64,000 nucleotides of DNA from Candidatus Nitrospira nitrificans (GCF_001458775.1 NZ_CZPZ01000023.1:186001-250000); one strand, 5' to 3'. Numbered from the stretch's first letter, positions 1 to 9,176 are shown. Numbers and translations are program-made. Notes: generated from the sequence alone by a model not told the origin.

Positions 1-408
1 GGCATCCGATCGATCAGCCGGGAAGAGGTCGCTCGTGTCGAGGCCACGGACCGGATCACAACGTTTTATGCGGCAACGATCCTTGATCCATTCGGTCCGT
101 ACCAAGGTCAGGCGTCGAACTGGATACCGGACGTAGTCGCGGCTTGCCGGACGCCCGTGTACCTGACATTCGACTGTGACGGGTTGGATGCCTCCATCGT
201 GCCCGCTTTAGGCACTCCCGAGCCGGGTGGGCTTGGATGGTACGAGACCCTCAATCTCATCACGGCGCTGGCCAACGGGCCAGGCATCGTCGGCATGGAT
301 GTCAGCGAGATCGCCCCCATCGAAGGATTCGTGGCGCCGCAATTTTCCATTGCACGGTTGATCTATCGCATGCTCGGTCGTATCAAGGCCGGCCGTCGTG
401 TGCATTAA
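1..408 (+). CDS. Agmatinase/arginase-family ureohydrolase, C-terminal part (5' end outside window)
   Basis: The reading frame is open from base 1 and ends in TAA at 406-408, giving about 135 residues of a family that is usually near 300. The metal-binding signature is visible at residues 55-60 (FDCDGLDAS), followed by TPEPGG, the usual context of the two aspartates that hold the binuclear manganese centre. A conserved MDVSEIAP segment lies near residue 100. Members hydrolyse agmatine, arginine or related guanidino compounds, releasing urea. The specificity-determining N-terminal half is not in the window, so agmatinase (SpeB) versus arginase or guanidinobutyrase is undecided. The stop codon is followed two bases later by a palindromic repeat. 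Confidence 0.85.
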   Translation, partial: GIRSISREEVARVEATDRITTFYAATILDPFGPYQGQASNWIPDVVAACRTPVYLTFDCDGLDASIVPALGTPEPGGLGWYETLNLITALANGPGIVGMDVSEIAPIEGFVAPQFSIARLIYRMLGRIKAGRRVH

Positions 409-409
409 G

Positions 410-619
410 CCGGATACTGAAACAGGTCGCCCGCATCGTTCTCGTCGCATTCAGAGGCTCAACGTACCACCGGGCAAGAGCTGCCACAGCAGCTCGGGGC
501 GGGTGGGTGAGAAAAATTACGCCTCGCCCTCTTCGCTCGCTGCGGCTGACCCGCGGAAGGGCGCGTCTAGGCGCGCCGGGGTTGGGCGGGTGAGAAGAAA
601 AACCTGTTTGAGTATCCGG
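410..619. repeat. Intergenic palindromic repeat, copy D (MITE-like family)
   Basis: The outer 18 bases at 410-427 are complementary to 602-619 with one mismatch, so the unit has terminal inverted repeats. It starts two bases after the upstream stop codon and ends 17 bases before rluF. The segment at about 456-510 (core caacgtaccac, then gcagctcggggc and gggtgggtga) matches the middle of the repeat at 45866-46014. GGGCGGGTGAG-like blocks occur twice inside. It is the most diverged of the four family members in this window. Confidence 0.6.
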
Positions 620-635
620 TAATAACTCAGTTCCT

Positions 636-1349
636 GTGGCGCAAACAATTCGCATCAATAAGTTCTTCACGGAACATGGAATCTGTTCCCGGCGCGAAGC
701 GGACCGCTTGATCGAGTCCGGTGCCGTCACGATCAATGGCCGGGTGGCTCAACTCGGGGACCAGGTCGAGTCACGCGACGTCATTGCCCGAGAGGGCCGC
801 GTCATTCCGTGGGGGAAGCCGAATCTCTATATCAAATATCATAAGCCGGTCGGCGTGACGACCACGAGCGAATCCCATGTCGTCCGCAACATCATTGCGG
901 AGATCGGGCACCCTGAGCGAATTTTCCCGATCGGACGGCTGGATAAGGATTCGTCCGGCCTCATCTTGCTGACGAACGACGGGAACATCGTGAACGAGAT
1001 TCTCCGTGTCGAATTCGGACATGAACGAGAGTATCTCGTGCAGGTCGATCGTCCGTTCGACCAATCGTTCCTGGACCGCATGGCCGGCGGAGTCGACATT
1101 CTCGGAAGCGCCACGAGGCCCTGTCGGATGGCGCGTGTCGGGCGTGATCGGTTTGGCATCATCCTGACCGAGGGACGGAATCGGCAGATCAGGCGGATGT
1201 GTCACGCGCTTGGCTATCGGGTGATACAACTGCATCGCACGCGGATCATGCACATCACGGTGAAAGGGTTGAGGGCTGGGGAGTGGAAAGAACTCACGCG
1301 TGAAGAGCGAGAGCAGTTGTTCGCGGCAGTGGGGCGGGGTGCCGGCTGA
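636..1349 (+). CDS. rluF: 23S rRNA pseudouridine synthase, RluF-like
   Basis: This cytoplasmic enzyme isomerises a uridine of 23S rRNA to pseudouridine. The 237-residue protein has an N-terminal S4 RNA-binding domain (about residues 5-50, INKFFTEHGICSRREAD) and an RsuA/RluB/RluF-type catalytic domain. The catalytic aspartate is D103 in GRLDKDSSGL, and the late motif GRNRQIRRMC is present. The TRIM/RTRI-type segment before a GEW element (LHRTRIMHITVKGLRAGEW) resembles RluF more than RluB, which is why this subfamily was chosen; target position U2604 is by analogy. The start is a GTG at 636 with no strong Shine-Dalgarno sequence. It is a single gene; the next gene is convergent. Confidence 0.85.
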   Translation: MAQTIRINKFFTEHGICSRREADRLIESGAVTINGRVAQLGDQVESRDVIAREGRVIPWGKPNLYIKYHKPVGVTTTSESHVVRNIIAEIGHPERIFPIGRLDKDSSGLILLTNDGNIVNEILRVEFGHEREYLVQVDRPFDQSFLDRMAGGVDILGSATRPCRMARVGRDRFGIILTEGRNRQIRRMCHALGYRVIQLHRTRIMHITVKGLRAGEWKELTREEREQLFAAVGRGAG

Positions 1350-1443
1350 TGCGGCTCTGGATTGTGGCGCGTGTGCGACCGATGGAGTGATGTCCGCGCA
1401 ACTGTGCCGGGGATGAAGGCCGTTCCGGTCGTGGGAAGAGCCG

Positions 1444-2343
1444 CTAACTCAGCAACTCCTGCCTGGCGCTCCGGACGAGAGCAAGGACGGCCGGGTGCTT
1501 CAGCCGTCGTTCCACCGTGATCGCATAGAAATGTTGCTTGAGGTTATCCAATTGTCCGACCACCTGCACTCGGTATTGGCGGCAGATCTCCTTTTCGATC
1601 ACGGACACCCCGGGGAAGATCCCATAGCCGTCCTGGCCAAAGGCCTTGAGAGTCGCGCTGTCGTCGAACTCGCCCACGATGTTCGGGCGCAGCCCGTGGT
1701 TGACCAGCCATTGGTCGACCAGCCGCCGAAGCACGGCATTGGATGTCGGGAGGAGCAGAGGCGCGCCGGTCAATGATTGCGGAAACCCCCGACGATACTG
1801 CGTGGCCAATTTCGACGTGGCAAACAACGTCACGCCCGATTCGCCCAAGGGATGACTGTAGGTGTGTTCCTTGACGCTCGAGGGGGTTGGTGTGTCGGCG
1901 ATCACCAGATCCGATCGATGGGCCATCAGATCCGTCAAGAGTTGGCGAAATTTGTCTTCTTGGCAGATCAGGCGAGTCGGCCGATACAATTTCAGAGCCG
2001 ACTTGAGGAGTTGGGTGGCCAGCGGTTTCGGGACGGCGTCCGAGATGCCCACGACCAGTCGGGCAGGATGCCCGTTTGCCTGGCCTTTGACCGTGTTCAT
2101 GAGCTCTTGACCGGTCGAAAAGATGTCTTCGGCGTATTTGAACACCAATTGTCCCATCTCCGTCAATGCGAGCCGTCGCCCTGTTCGGATGAACAACTTC
2201 TCGCCCAAGGTATTTTCCAACTGACCGATTTGTCCGCTGATCGTGGGTTGAGCCAAGCGGAGTTCTTCGCACGCTTTCGTCATGGTGCCGTGCTTGGCGA
2301 CGGACCAGAAATACAAGAGATGATGATAGTTCAACCAATCCAT
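1444..2343 (-). CDS. nhaR: LysR-family transcriptional regulator, NhaR-like
   Basis: A 299-residue DNA-binding regulator with the N-terminal winged helix of LysR proteins (residues 1-60, NYHHLLYFWSVAKHGTMTKACEEL and a TISGQIGQLE recognition helix), then a periplasmic-binding-fold effector domain. The first 60 residues match the NhaR subgroup, which in E. coli answers to sodium and activates nhaA and the pga exopolysaccharide operon. It is divergent from the three-TolC export cluster with about 143 bp between start codons, the usual arrangement for a LysR protein and its target, so I infer that it controls that cluster. An NhaD antiporter lies 18 kb away and could be a second target. The inducer cannot be read from sequence. 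Confidence 0.85.
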   Translation of the reverse strand: MDWLNYHHLLYFWSVAKHGTMTKACEELRLAQPTISGQIGQLENTLGEKLFIRTGRRLALTEMGQLVFKYAEDIFSTGQELMNTVKGQANGHPARLVVGISDAVPKPLATQLLKSALKLYRPTRLICQEDKFRQLLTDLMAHRSDLVIADTPTPSSVKEHTYSHPLGESGVTLFATSKLATQYRRGFPQSLTGAPLLLPTSNAVLRRLVDQWLVNHGLRPNIVGEFDDSATLKAFGQDGYGIFPGVSVIEKEICRQYRVQVVGQLDNLKQHFYAITVERRLKHPAVLALVRSARQELLS

Positions 2344-2372
2344 GCGGCCCTCTTCGGTAAGTCGGAGGCGCT

Positions 2373-2401
2373 ACTATACATAGAAATTACCGATATCTCC
2401 A
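2373..2401 (-). promoter_or_regulatory. Candidate promoter of the nhaR-like gene
   Basis: On the minus strand, TATAGT (plus-strand actata, 2373-2378) lies about 30 bp before the regulator start codon. A poor -35 (TGGAGA, 2396-2401) sits 17 bp further up. The region between the divergent genes is AT-rich (2385-2435) and is where LysR boxes would be expected, but I could not assign a clear T-N11-A site. Confidence 0.35.
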
Positions 2402-2486
2402 ATCCGCTTTATCTATTTTTAAAAAAGAAGGGGAGGTTGCTAGTGTTGGCGCCGTCCGCCGAATGTATACGAGAGGAGCATCCTTC

Positions 2487-4103
2487 ATGATCGCTCTGGT
2501 ATTGGCCCTTGTGACTCTCCTGCCAATGACCGCACTGGCGGAACCGATTCAGGATTCCAGTTCATTGAAAGCGCAGTCGACTCGCACCGCTCCACTGACC
2601 ATCGGTGAAGTGCTGGCCAGAATCGAGTTAACCCACCCCCTGCTTCAGGCGACCGGAGCCGAGCGAACCAAGGCTCGGGCGAAAATCCTAAAGGCGCTCG
2701 GGGCCTGGGAACCGCAGTTCAAGAACAATGTGGAGGCCCAGCGGTATGAAACCTGGAATCTCACCACGGCTCCCACCCCCGGCTTGAACTTTTCCCCCTG
2801 TGAATCAGATCGAAGTACAGCGACTCGTCCTTGCAACGGCATACAGCCACAGGTATTGACGGGGGGCTATAACGATACCAAGCTCGATGTCGGGCATCCT
2901 TGGGGCTTCCGGGTCCAAGCCGGGCTCCGTAACGGCTTTGGGGATCGCAGCAACCAAATTATTGCTGTTATCCCGGATATGCAGGCCTTCTATCGGCAGC
3001 AGCAAATCATCCTCAGTGGGTCGTTTCAGTTGCTGCGCGGCCTGATGATCAACGAAGAGTATGCCGCGTATCAACAGGCCGAACTTTCGGGGCCGCAGGC
3101 GGAGATCAAAGTGGCGCAGAAACGGCAGGATCTCTATCTCGCCGGGGCCGTGCAGTACTGGGATTGGCAGATCGCCGTCAAACAGGCCGAGGTGGTGAGG
3201 CGCGCCCTGGCCGTGGCCGAAGACCGCCTGGTCCAGGTCGAAGGGCTCGCCAAGGGTGGAAGAGTCTCGCCGCTCGATGTCGTCGAGGTGAACCAAGAGG
3301 TGCAGAAGCGGCGAGCGGCGGCGATCGCCGCGCAACGGAAGGTGGAGTATGAGCAGTATAAACTGTCCCTCTTTCTCTGGGAGAAGAACGAGCCGGTAAC
3401 CCCGCGACCGGAATGGGCGCCGGAGTTCCAGGGCGAAACGCCGCTCCCGACCGAAGACGAGGTTACGGCTTATAAAGTGGAGGCGAAAGAAGATCGACCG
3501 GAAGTGCGGGACCTCTACATCGAAGCCAAGATGAACAATGTCGATCTCAAGCTCGCCAAGAACAAACTGCTCCCGTCGTTGTCTCTTGAGGGAGGGCCGA
3601 CCCCCGGCGCCGTGGATTGGATTGTGGGAATCGGCTACCGGACCGGAGTGCACTTCGAGATGCCGCTGTTCCAGCGGGAAGGGCGGGGGAAGGTCATGGC
3701 CGCGGAAGTGGTCCAGCAACAATTGGCGTTGAAACAACAATATACCGAGCAGCAAGTCAGCCTCGACGTGGATAACTGGCTCTCGGCGATCGTACGGGCC
3801 CGAGACCGAGTGACGGCGGCGACGGAAGCGCTGCGGCTGGCCAAGACATTGGAAGAAGGCGAGCGGACCCGGTTCAATATGGGGGCGACCACTGTGCTGT
3901 TCGTCAATCTCCGGGAGCGCAACGTGGTGGAATCGGCGTATCAGCTGTATCGGGCCCAGGCCGACTACGCCGTGGCGCGTGGAGGGATGCTGTGGGCCAG
4001 GGGCCTCTTGTCGAAGCCCTGGCCGACTGAATCAGTGACGAAGTATGGAGATCCGCTGACGGCGGCCGGTGCCTATGGGTTTCAAGGACCGGGCCGCGAT
4101 TAA
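2487..4103 (+). CDS. TolC-like outer membrane efflux protein, paralogue 1 of 3
   Basis: Predicted outer-membrane channel of a tripartite exporter. I chose ATG 2487 because GAGAGGAG (2471-2478) lies eight bases before it and the protein then starts with a clean signal peptide (MIALVLALVTLLPMTALA). The mature part has the long alpha-helical, coiled-coil-rich layout of the outer membrane efflux protein family, with repeated segments such as PLTIGEVLARIELTHPLL near the start and RARDRVTAATEALRLAKTLEEGE near residue 440. At 538 residues it is somewhat longer than E. coli TolC. It opens a co-directional run of five genes: three related channels, an ABC protein and an HlyD protein. The next channel gene starts 24 bp after its stop codon. 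Confidence 0.85.
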   Translation: MIALVLALVTLLPMTALAEPIQDSSSLKAQSTRTAPLTIGEVLARIELTHPLLQATGAERTKARAKILKALGAWEPQFKNNVEAQRYETWNLTTAPTPGLNFSPCESDRSTATRPCNGIQPQVLTGGYNDTKLDVGHPWGFRVQAGLRNGFGDRSNQIIAVIPDMQAFYRQQQIILSGSFQLLRGLMINEEYAAYQQAELSGPQAEIKVAQKRQDLYLAGAVQYWDWQIAVKQAEVVRRALAVAEDRLVQVEGLAKGGRVSPLDVVEVNQEVQKRRAAAIAAQRKVEYEQYKLSLFLWEKNEPVTPRPEWAPEFQGETPLPTEDEVTAYKVEAKEDRPEVRDLYIEAKMNNVDLKLAKNKLLPSLSLEGGPTPGAVDWIVGIGYRTGVHFEMPLFQREGRGKVMAAEVVQQQLALKQQYTEQQVSLDVDNWLSAIVRARDRVTAATEALRLAKTLEEGERTRFNMGATTVLFVNLRERNVVESAYQLYRAQADYAVARGGMLWARGLLSKPWPTESVTKYGDPLTAAGAYGFQGPGRD

Positions 4104-4127
4104 TCCGGGCATAAGGAGCATGCTTCG

Positions 4128-5705
4128 ATGGCCTTGTTAGTACTCGCGATTCTGCTCTTACTTCCTGTGACGACCGTGGCTGAACCGGTGCACGATTCCA
4201 GCGCATTGAAGGCGCAGTCTGTCCGCACCGAGCCTCTGTCCATCAGCGAAGTGCTCGCCCGTATTGAGCTGACCCATCCCCTCCTCCGGGCCCAGGGCGT
4301 CGAGCGGATCCAGGCCAGGGCGAAGATTCTGAAGGCGCTCGGGGCCTGGGAACCGACGTTCAAGAATATTACGCAGGTGGCTCGTATTCAAATTTGGAAC
4401 TTCCTGTATAACCCCGATGTGGGGACGGGGGGGTTTAACGACAGCAAGCTCGAGGTCGGGCATCCCTGGGGCTTCCGGGTCCTGGGAGGAATCCGTAACG
4501 GCTTTGGGGATCTCCCCATTACCGGGACGCCTGGCATCAGTGGTTTGGCAGCAGGGACAGTCGCGGTCATCCCCGATGTAAAGCTCTTCTATCCGCAGCA
4601 GCAAATGATCTTCGGCGGGTCGTTTCCTCTGCTGCGCGGCCTCATGGTCAACGATGAGTACGCCGATTTTCAAAAGGCCGAACTCGCGGGGCCGCAAGCG
4701 GAGATCGCGGTGGCGCAGAAACGGCAAGATCTCTATCTCGCCGGGGCCGTCCAATATTGGGATTGGCAGGTGGCTGTGAAGCAGGCAGAAGTGCAAAAAC
4801 GGACATTGGCCGTCGCGGAAGAACGCCTCACTCAGGTGCAAGGACTCGCCAAGGGCGGGAAGGTCGCGCCTCTTGATGTGATCGAGGTGAATCAAGAGGT
4901 TCAGACCAGACGAGAGGCGGCGATCGCTGCGCAACGGCAGGTGGAGTATGAGCAGTATAAGCTGTCCCTCTTTCTTTGGGAGAACGGCGAGCCTGTGACC
5001 CCACGCCCGGAATGGGCGCCGGAGTTCCAGGGTGAGACACCCTTGCCGACTGAACAAGAAATCGCGGCCTATAAAGTGGAGGCGAAAGAGGATCGGCCGG
5101 AAGTACGGGACCTCTATATTGAAGCCAAGATGAACAATATCGACATCAAGCTGGCCAAGAACAAACTGCTCCCGAAGTTGAATTTTGACGGGGGACGAAT
5201 GGATGCTCCCGCGGATTGGATTGTGGGTGTGGGGTATAGATATGGAATGCAGTTTGAGATGTCCTTGTTCCAGCGGGAAGCGCGTGGGAAAGTCCTGTAC
5301 GCGGAGGCGGACCAGCAACAATTGGCCTTCAAGCAGCTGTACACCGAGCAACAAGTCAGCATCGACGTGGATAACTGGCTCTCGGCGATCGTGCGGGCCC
5401 GAGACCGGGTGAAGGCGGCGACGGAAGCGTTGCGGTTGGCCAAGACGTTGGAAGAAGGTGAGCGGACCAGATTCAATATGGGGGCGACCACCGTCCTGTT
5501 CGTCAACATCCGGGAGCGCAACGTGGTGGCGTCAGCGTACGAATTGTATCGGGCCCAAGCCGACTACGCGGTGGCGCGTGGAGGGATGCTGTGGGCTAAG
5601 GGCGCCCTGTCGAAGCCGTGGCCCGAAAGCGAGCTGGCCAAGTACGGGAATCCCCTGAGCGCGGCTGGTGCGTACGGCTCCACTAAGCAACCTGGACGCG
5701 ATTAA
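4128..5705 (+). CDS. TolC-like outer membrane efflux protein, paralogue 2 of 3
   Basis: Second of three tandem channel genes, 525 residues, with signal peptide MALLVLAILLLLPVTTVA. AAGGAG precedes the ATG at good spacing; the same upstream motif (AAGGAGCAT) is repeated before the third copy, showing duplication of whole gene units including the ribosome binding site. Most of the sequence matches its neighbours, for example LSISEVLARIELTHPLL, EFQGETPLPTEQE and ARGGMLWAKGALSKPW. Differences cluster in the N-terminal third (residues 75-150), where the segments between conserved blocks vary in length. That part probably corresponds to the first beta-barrel and extracellular loop region. Exported cargo is unknown. 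Confidence 0.85.
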   Translation: MALLVLAILLLLPVTTVAEPVHDSSALKAQSVRTEPLSISEVLARIELTHPLLRAQGVERIQARAKILKALGAWEPTFKNITQVARIQIWNFLYNPDVGTGGFNDSKLEVGHPWGFRVLGGIRNGFGDLPITGTPGISGLAAGTVAVIPDVKLFYPQQQMIFGGSFPLLRGLMVNDEYADFQKAELAGPQAEIAVAQKRQDLYLAGAVQYWDWQVAVKQAEVQKRTLAVAEERLTQVQGLAKGGKVAPLDVIEVNQEVQTRREAAIAAQRQVEYEQYKLSLFLWENGEPVTPRPEWAPEFQGETPLPTEQEIAAYKVEAKEDRPEVRDLYIEAKMNNIDIKLAKNKLLPKLNFDGGRMDAPADWIVGVGYRYGMQFEMSLFQREARGKVLYAEADQQQLAFKQLYTEQQVSIDVDNWLSAIVRARDRVKAATEALRLAKTLEEGERTRFNMGATTVLFVNIRERNVVASAYELYRAQADYAVARGGMLWAKGALSKPWPESELAKYGNPLSAAGAYGSTKQPGRD

Positions 5706-5730
5706 TTCAGCAACAAAGGAGCATCCTTCC

Positions 5731-7326
5731 TTGATTCTTCTATTGTTGTTCTCGTTGATGATGGTGCCGGCGACCGTAATGGCAGAAACCCAGGCCGCGG
5801 CGAGTTCGTCACGCGCCGAATCGGTGCGCACCGCCCCCTTGACCATTGAAGAAGTGCTCGCCCGGATCGAACTGACCCATCCGCTGCTTCGGGCCACCGG
5901 ATTGGAACGCTCGCAGGCTCGGGCGAAAATTTTAAAAGCGTTGGCAGCGTGGGAGCCGAAGTTTCGGAACGAGGTCGAGGTTGATCGGTTTACAAACTTT
6001 AATCTGACAAACGTCGGCGGCGTGCCGAATACCCTGACTGGTGGCTATAGCGATTCCATGCTCAAGATCGGGCATCCCTGGGGCTTTGAGGTCTTTGGTG
6101 GCATCCGTAACGGCTTTGGCGATCACGCAACGATCGGTATGCAGCGCGGCCTCGGCCACGAAAGTTCCGCGGACTTTGGCCCGGTCGCCTTCCCTACGGA
6201 TATGACACTTTTCTATACGCAACAAATGGCCATCGTCGGCGGTTCGTTTAATCTGCTCCGAGGATTCATGGTCAACGAAGCAAATGCCGAGTTTCAGCAA
6301 GCAGAGCTCGCCGGGCCGCAAGCCGAGGTGAAGGTGGCTCAGAAACGGCAAGACCTTTATCTCGCCGGGGCCGTCCAATACTGGGACTGGCAGGTTGCCG
6401 TCAAGCAAGCCGATGTGGTGAAGCGTACGCTGGCCGTCGCGGAGGAGCGCTATCGCATGGTGGAGGGGAGATCCAAAGCCGGCGCGGTTGCTCCGATCGA
6501 CGTGGTGGAAGCCCGAGAAGAAGTTCAGCGGCGTCGAGAGGCGGCCATTTATGCGCAACGAAAGGTCGAGTATGAGCAATATAAGCTGGCGCTCTTTCTC
6601 TGGGAAAACGGCCAACCTGTAACACCTCGCCCTGAATGGGCCCCGGAATTCCAGGGGGAAACGCCGTTGCCGAGCGAAGAGGATGTGGCGGCCTTTAAGG
6701 TGGAAGCCACTGAGGATCGACCGGAAGTACGCGACCTCTACATTGAAGCCAGATTGAACAATATCGAACTGAAACTTGCGAAGAATAGCCTGCTTCCCAA
6801 GCTACAGGTTGAGGGAGGACCGGCGGTGGGCGGTATCTATTGGATCGGAGGATTCGGCTACCGGGTGGGGACTCTCTTCAGTATGCCGTTGTTCAATCGA
6901 GGCGCACGAGGGAAGGTCCTTCACGCGGAAGCGCAGCAGCAACGATTGGCGTATAAGCAGGCCTATACCGAAAAGCAGGTTGCGGTCGACGTTGATAACT
7001 GGCTCTCGGCCATCGTGCGGGCGCGAGATCGAGTGAAGGCCTCGACAGAGGCTCTGCGCTTGGCCAAGACTTTAGAAGAAGGCGAACGAGCCCGGTTTAA
7101 CATGGGAGCGACGAGTGTGCTCTTTGTCAACCTCCGAGAGCGCGCCGTGGTCGAAGCGGCCTATGAACTCTACCGGGCCCAAGCCGATTATGCGGTCTCT
7201 CGTGGGGGGATGTTATGGGCGAGAGGGGCGCTGTCGAAACCTGTTTCCGAACGTGTCTTAAGCAAGTATGGGGATCCCCTGCAGGCCGCCGGCTCGTCCG
7301 GCCACAAAGCGTCGGGACGTGATTAA
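5731..7326 (+). CDS. TolC-like outer membrane efflux protein, paralogue 3 of 3
   Basis: Third tandem channel gene. The start is best placed at TTG 5731: AAAGGAG (5715-5721) lies nine bases upstream, the spacing to the previous gene matches the other copies, and the protein then begins with a signal peptide (MILLLLFSLMMVPATVMA), giving 531 residues. It is the most diverged copy, with a longer insertion around residues 115-160 (mentioning a GLGHESSADFG stretch), but it keeps the shared blocks PLTIEEVLARIELTHPLL, EDRPEVRDLYIEA and LAKTLEEGERARFNMGAT. Gene order suggests that any of the three channels could pair with the HlyD adaptor downstream, or that they form mixed trimers; neither can be decided here. 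Confidence 0.85.
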   Translation: MILLLLFSLMMVPATVMAETQAAASSSRAESVRTAPLTIEEVLARIELTHPLLRATGLERSQARAKILKALAAWEPKFRNEVEVDRFTNFNLTNVGGVPNTLTGGYSDSMLKIGHPWGFEVFGGIRNGFGDHATIGMQRGLGHESSADFGPVAFPTDMTLFYTQQMAIVGGSFNLLRGFMVNEANAEFQQAELAGPQAEVKVAQKRQDLYLAGAVQYWDWQVAVKQADVVKRTLAVAEERYRMVEGRSKAGAVAPIDVVEAREEVQRRREAAIYAQRKVEYEQYKLALFLWENGQPVTPRPEWAPEFQGETPLPSEEDVAAFKVEATEDRPEVRDLYIEARLNNIELKLAKNSLLPKLQVEGGPAVGGIYWIGGFGYRVGTLFSMPLFNRGARGKVLHAEAQQQRLAYKQAYTEKQVAVDVDNWLSAIVRARDRVKASTEALRLAKTLEEGERARFNMGATSVLFVNLRERAVVEAAYELYRAQADYAVSRGGMLWARGALSKPVSERVLSKYGDPLQAAGSSGHKASGRD

Positions 7327-7454
7327 CGTTGGTGGGGCAGGATAGTTCATTCGGTGGATTGGCTCTCGAAACAGAAACATGGTTATGTAGACCCGTTATT
7401 TGAGTTCAGTAAGGGGCGGATCAATCACATTCTGAATTATTACTGGGGGTGGTC

Positions 7455-9131
7455 ATGAAAGAACCTCAGGGCGAAGGTTCCAAGGGCCTGTTCGAAGCAC
7501 TGATGAAGCAGTTGTCCGTGGCCATGCGGGCTGAGAAAAAAATCATGAGTTTGATTTTTTCTTACGCGCTGGCCGTCGGGTTCTTTTCTCTTATCATCCC
7601 ATTGACCGTACAGGAACTGGTCAGCACCTTTTCCTATGCGGTTCAGCCGGTCATGATCTGGACGTTGACCGGCATTATGCTGCTGGTGCTGTTGTTTGTC
7701 GGCCTCTTCAAGACATTCCATTTCTACGCGGTGGATGTCGTGCAACGCCGGATCTTTGCGCGAGTCACGGTTGCGATGGTTGAACAGCTTCCACGGAATC
7801 GTTTTAAAGGGGCGCGGCCGGAAATTGCGAATTACTTCATTGAAACGGTCTTCATGCAACGTGCCCTGTCCACGCTGCTGATCGATCTTATCAATGTCGT
7901 GGTGGGCGGTACGGTCGGTATGATCATGCTGGTGGTCTACCATCCCTATTTTCTCATGTACAACCTCCTGCTCATGGCGGGATTTGCGATCACGTTTTTC
8001 GTGCTCTCGCGTGGTGCCCTCCGGACGACTCTCGCCATGTCTCACGCGAAGTACGACGTCTTCAATTTCATTCAAGAGGTGTCGAAGAATGCCCTACAGC
8101 TGAAGGCCACTGACAGCCGCCCGTTTCTCATGAACAAAGCGAACGATCTCGTCGGTCGGTATGTGGAAACTCGGAAGGCGCGGTTCGCGGTTCTCGTGCG
8201 GCAATATTTGGGTTCAGTGGGCGGACAAGCTATCGCGCAAGCCGGTGCGCTGGGCATCGCAGCCTCGCTCATGGCGTCCGGGCAATTGACGCTGGGGCAG
8301 TTAGTCGCTGTTCAAGCGGTCGTGAGCGCGCTCGTCATCAATTTCGACTCCCTGATCAAGAACATGGGGGCTGTGTACTATTTCTTCGCGTCACTGACAC
8401 ACCTTGATGAGGTCTTCAGCCAGGAGCAAGATCACATCTCAACTGAATCAGTCGTGGCACTGCCGAAGCACTTGACTCAAGGTGTCCGGGTTACCTGCAA
8501 AGGTGTCAGTTTGGTTCACGGCGGGGTGTCCGTATTCGATGGTTTCAATCTGGATGTCGCGCCGGGCGAGAAGCTCGGCATCTACGCTCGGACAACGGCG
8601 GCCAAGACGGCCTTGGCCAGAGTGTTGGGTGGCCTCGAAGTTCCAACGAACGGCGTCGTTCAGTACAATGGGGTCGACCTCCGCTATATCGAAGGGGGTG
8701 CCATCAACCAGTGCCGCAGTGTCATGATCGACTCTCAGTTATCGTTGGTGAGGGGGACGATCGAAGAAAATATCGTCATGGGACGCTCCTACGTCACGTA
8801 TGACGATCTCAACTGGGCGCTCCGTTTCACTGAACTTGAAGAAGATGTCGAGGGGTTGCCACGCGGGGTCAAGTCCGATGTCTCTGCGCTGGGCGAATCT
8901 CTCTCGCCGACCCACATTGTGCAGATCCTCCTAGCCAGAGCCATCTTAGGACGTCCGCAAGTCCTTATATTTGATGGTCTCATTCACTCGCTCGAGCCGT
9001 CGTTGCGCGAGCGTATTCTGCGGCGGCTGTGCTCGAAGGACGAAGCATGGTCCGTGATTTTCGTCTCGACGGATCCCAATCTTACGGATCATGCGGATCG
9101 TCGTATCATGTTGCATCATGCCCATGCGTAA
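7455..9131 (+). CDS. ABC exporter (membrane plus nucleotide-binding domain) with degenerate ATPase motifs
   Basis: A 558-residue half-transporter in type I secretion layout: an N-terminal exporter membrane domain (about residues 25-310) fused to an ABC domain (about 340-558). There is no C39 peptidase domain. The ATPase motifs are badly altered: Walker A reads ARTTAAKT (lysine kept, both structural glycines replaced, about residue 381); the signature LSGGQ is replaced by SLSPTH before the normal helix ILLARAIL; Walker B is VLIFDG, so the catalytic glutamate is glycine; the H-loop histidine is missing (FVSTDPN); the Q-loop glutamine is not in place. The frame is intact and the protein keeps its fold hallmarks, so it is probably expressed but a poor or dead ATPase. 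A GTG six bases earlier is an alternative start. HlyD follows 45 bp later. Confidence 0.85.
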   Translation: MKEPQGEGSKGLFEALMKQLSVAMRAEKKIMSLIFSYALAVGFFSLIIPLTVQELVSTFSYAVQPVMIWTLTGIMLLVLLFVGLFKTFHFYAVDVVQRRIFARVTVAMVEQLPRNRFKGARPEIANYFIETVFMQRALSTLLIDLINVVVGGTVGMIMLVVYHPYFLMYNLLLMAGFAITFFVLSRGALRTTLAMSHAKYDVFNFIQEVSKNALQLKATDSRPFLMNKANDLVGRYVETRKARFAVLVRQYLGSVGGQAIAQAGALGIAASLMASGQLTLGQLVAVQAVVSALVINFDSLIKNMGAVYYFFASLTHLDEVFSQEQDHISTESVVALPKHLTQGVRVTCKGVSLVHGGVSVFDGFNLDVAPGEKLGIYARTTAAKTALARVLGGLEVPTNGVVQYNGVDLRYIEGGAINQCRSVMIDSQLSLVRGTIEENIVMGRSYVTYDDLNWALRFTELEEDVEGLPRGVKSDVSALGESLSPTHIVQILLARAILGRPQVLIFDGLIHSLEPSLRERILRRLCSKDEAWSVIFVSTDPNLTDHADRRIMLHHAHA

Positions 9132-9176
9132 GCGATTGGAATGGAAAATCAACACCGGTAAATTAATGGAGGCTCC

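Noticed and set aside
7440-8075. Histidine-rich minus-strand frame opposite the degenerate ABC gene
   Set aside because: Composition reflects the antisense of hydrophobic codons; no start signal and no family.
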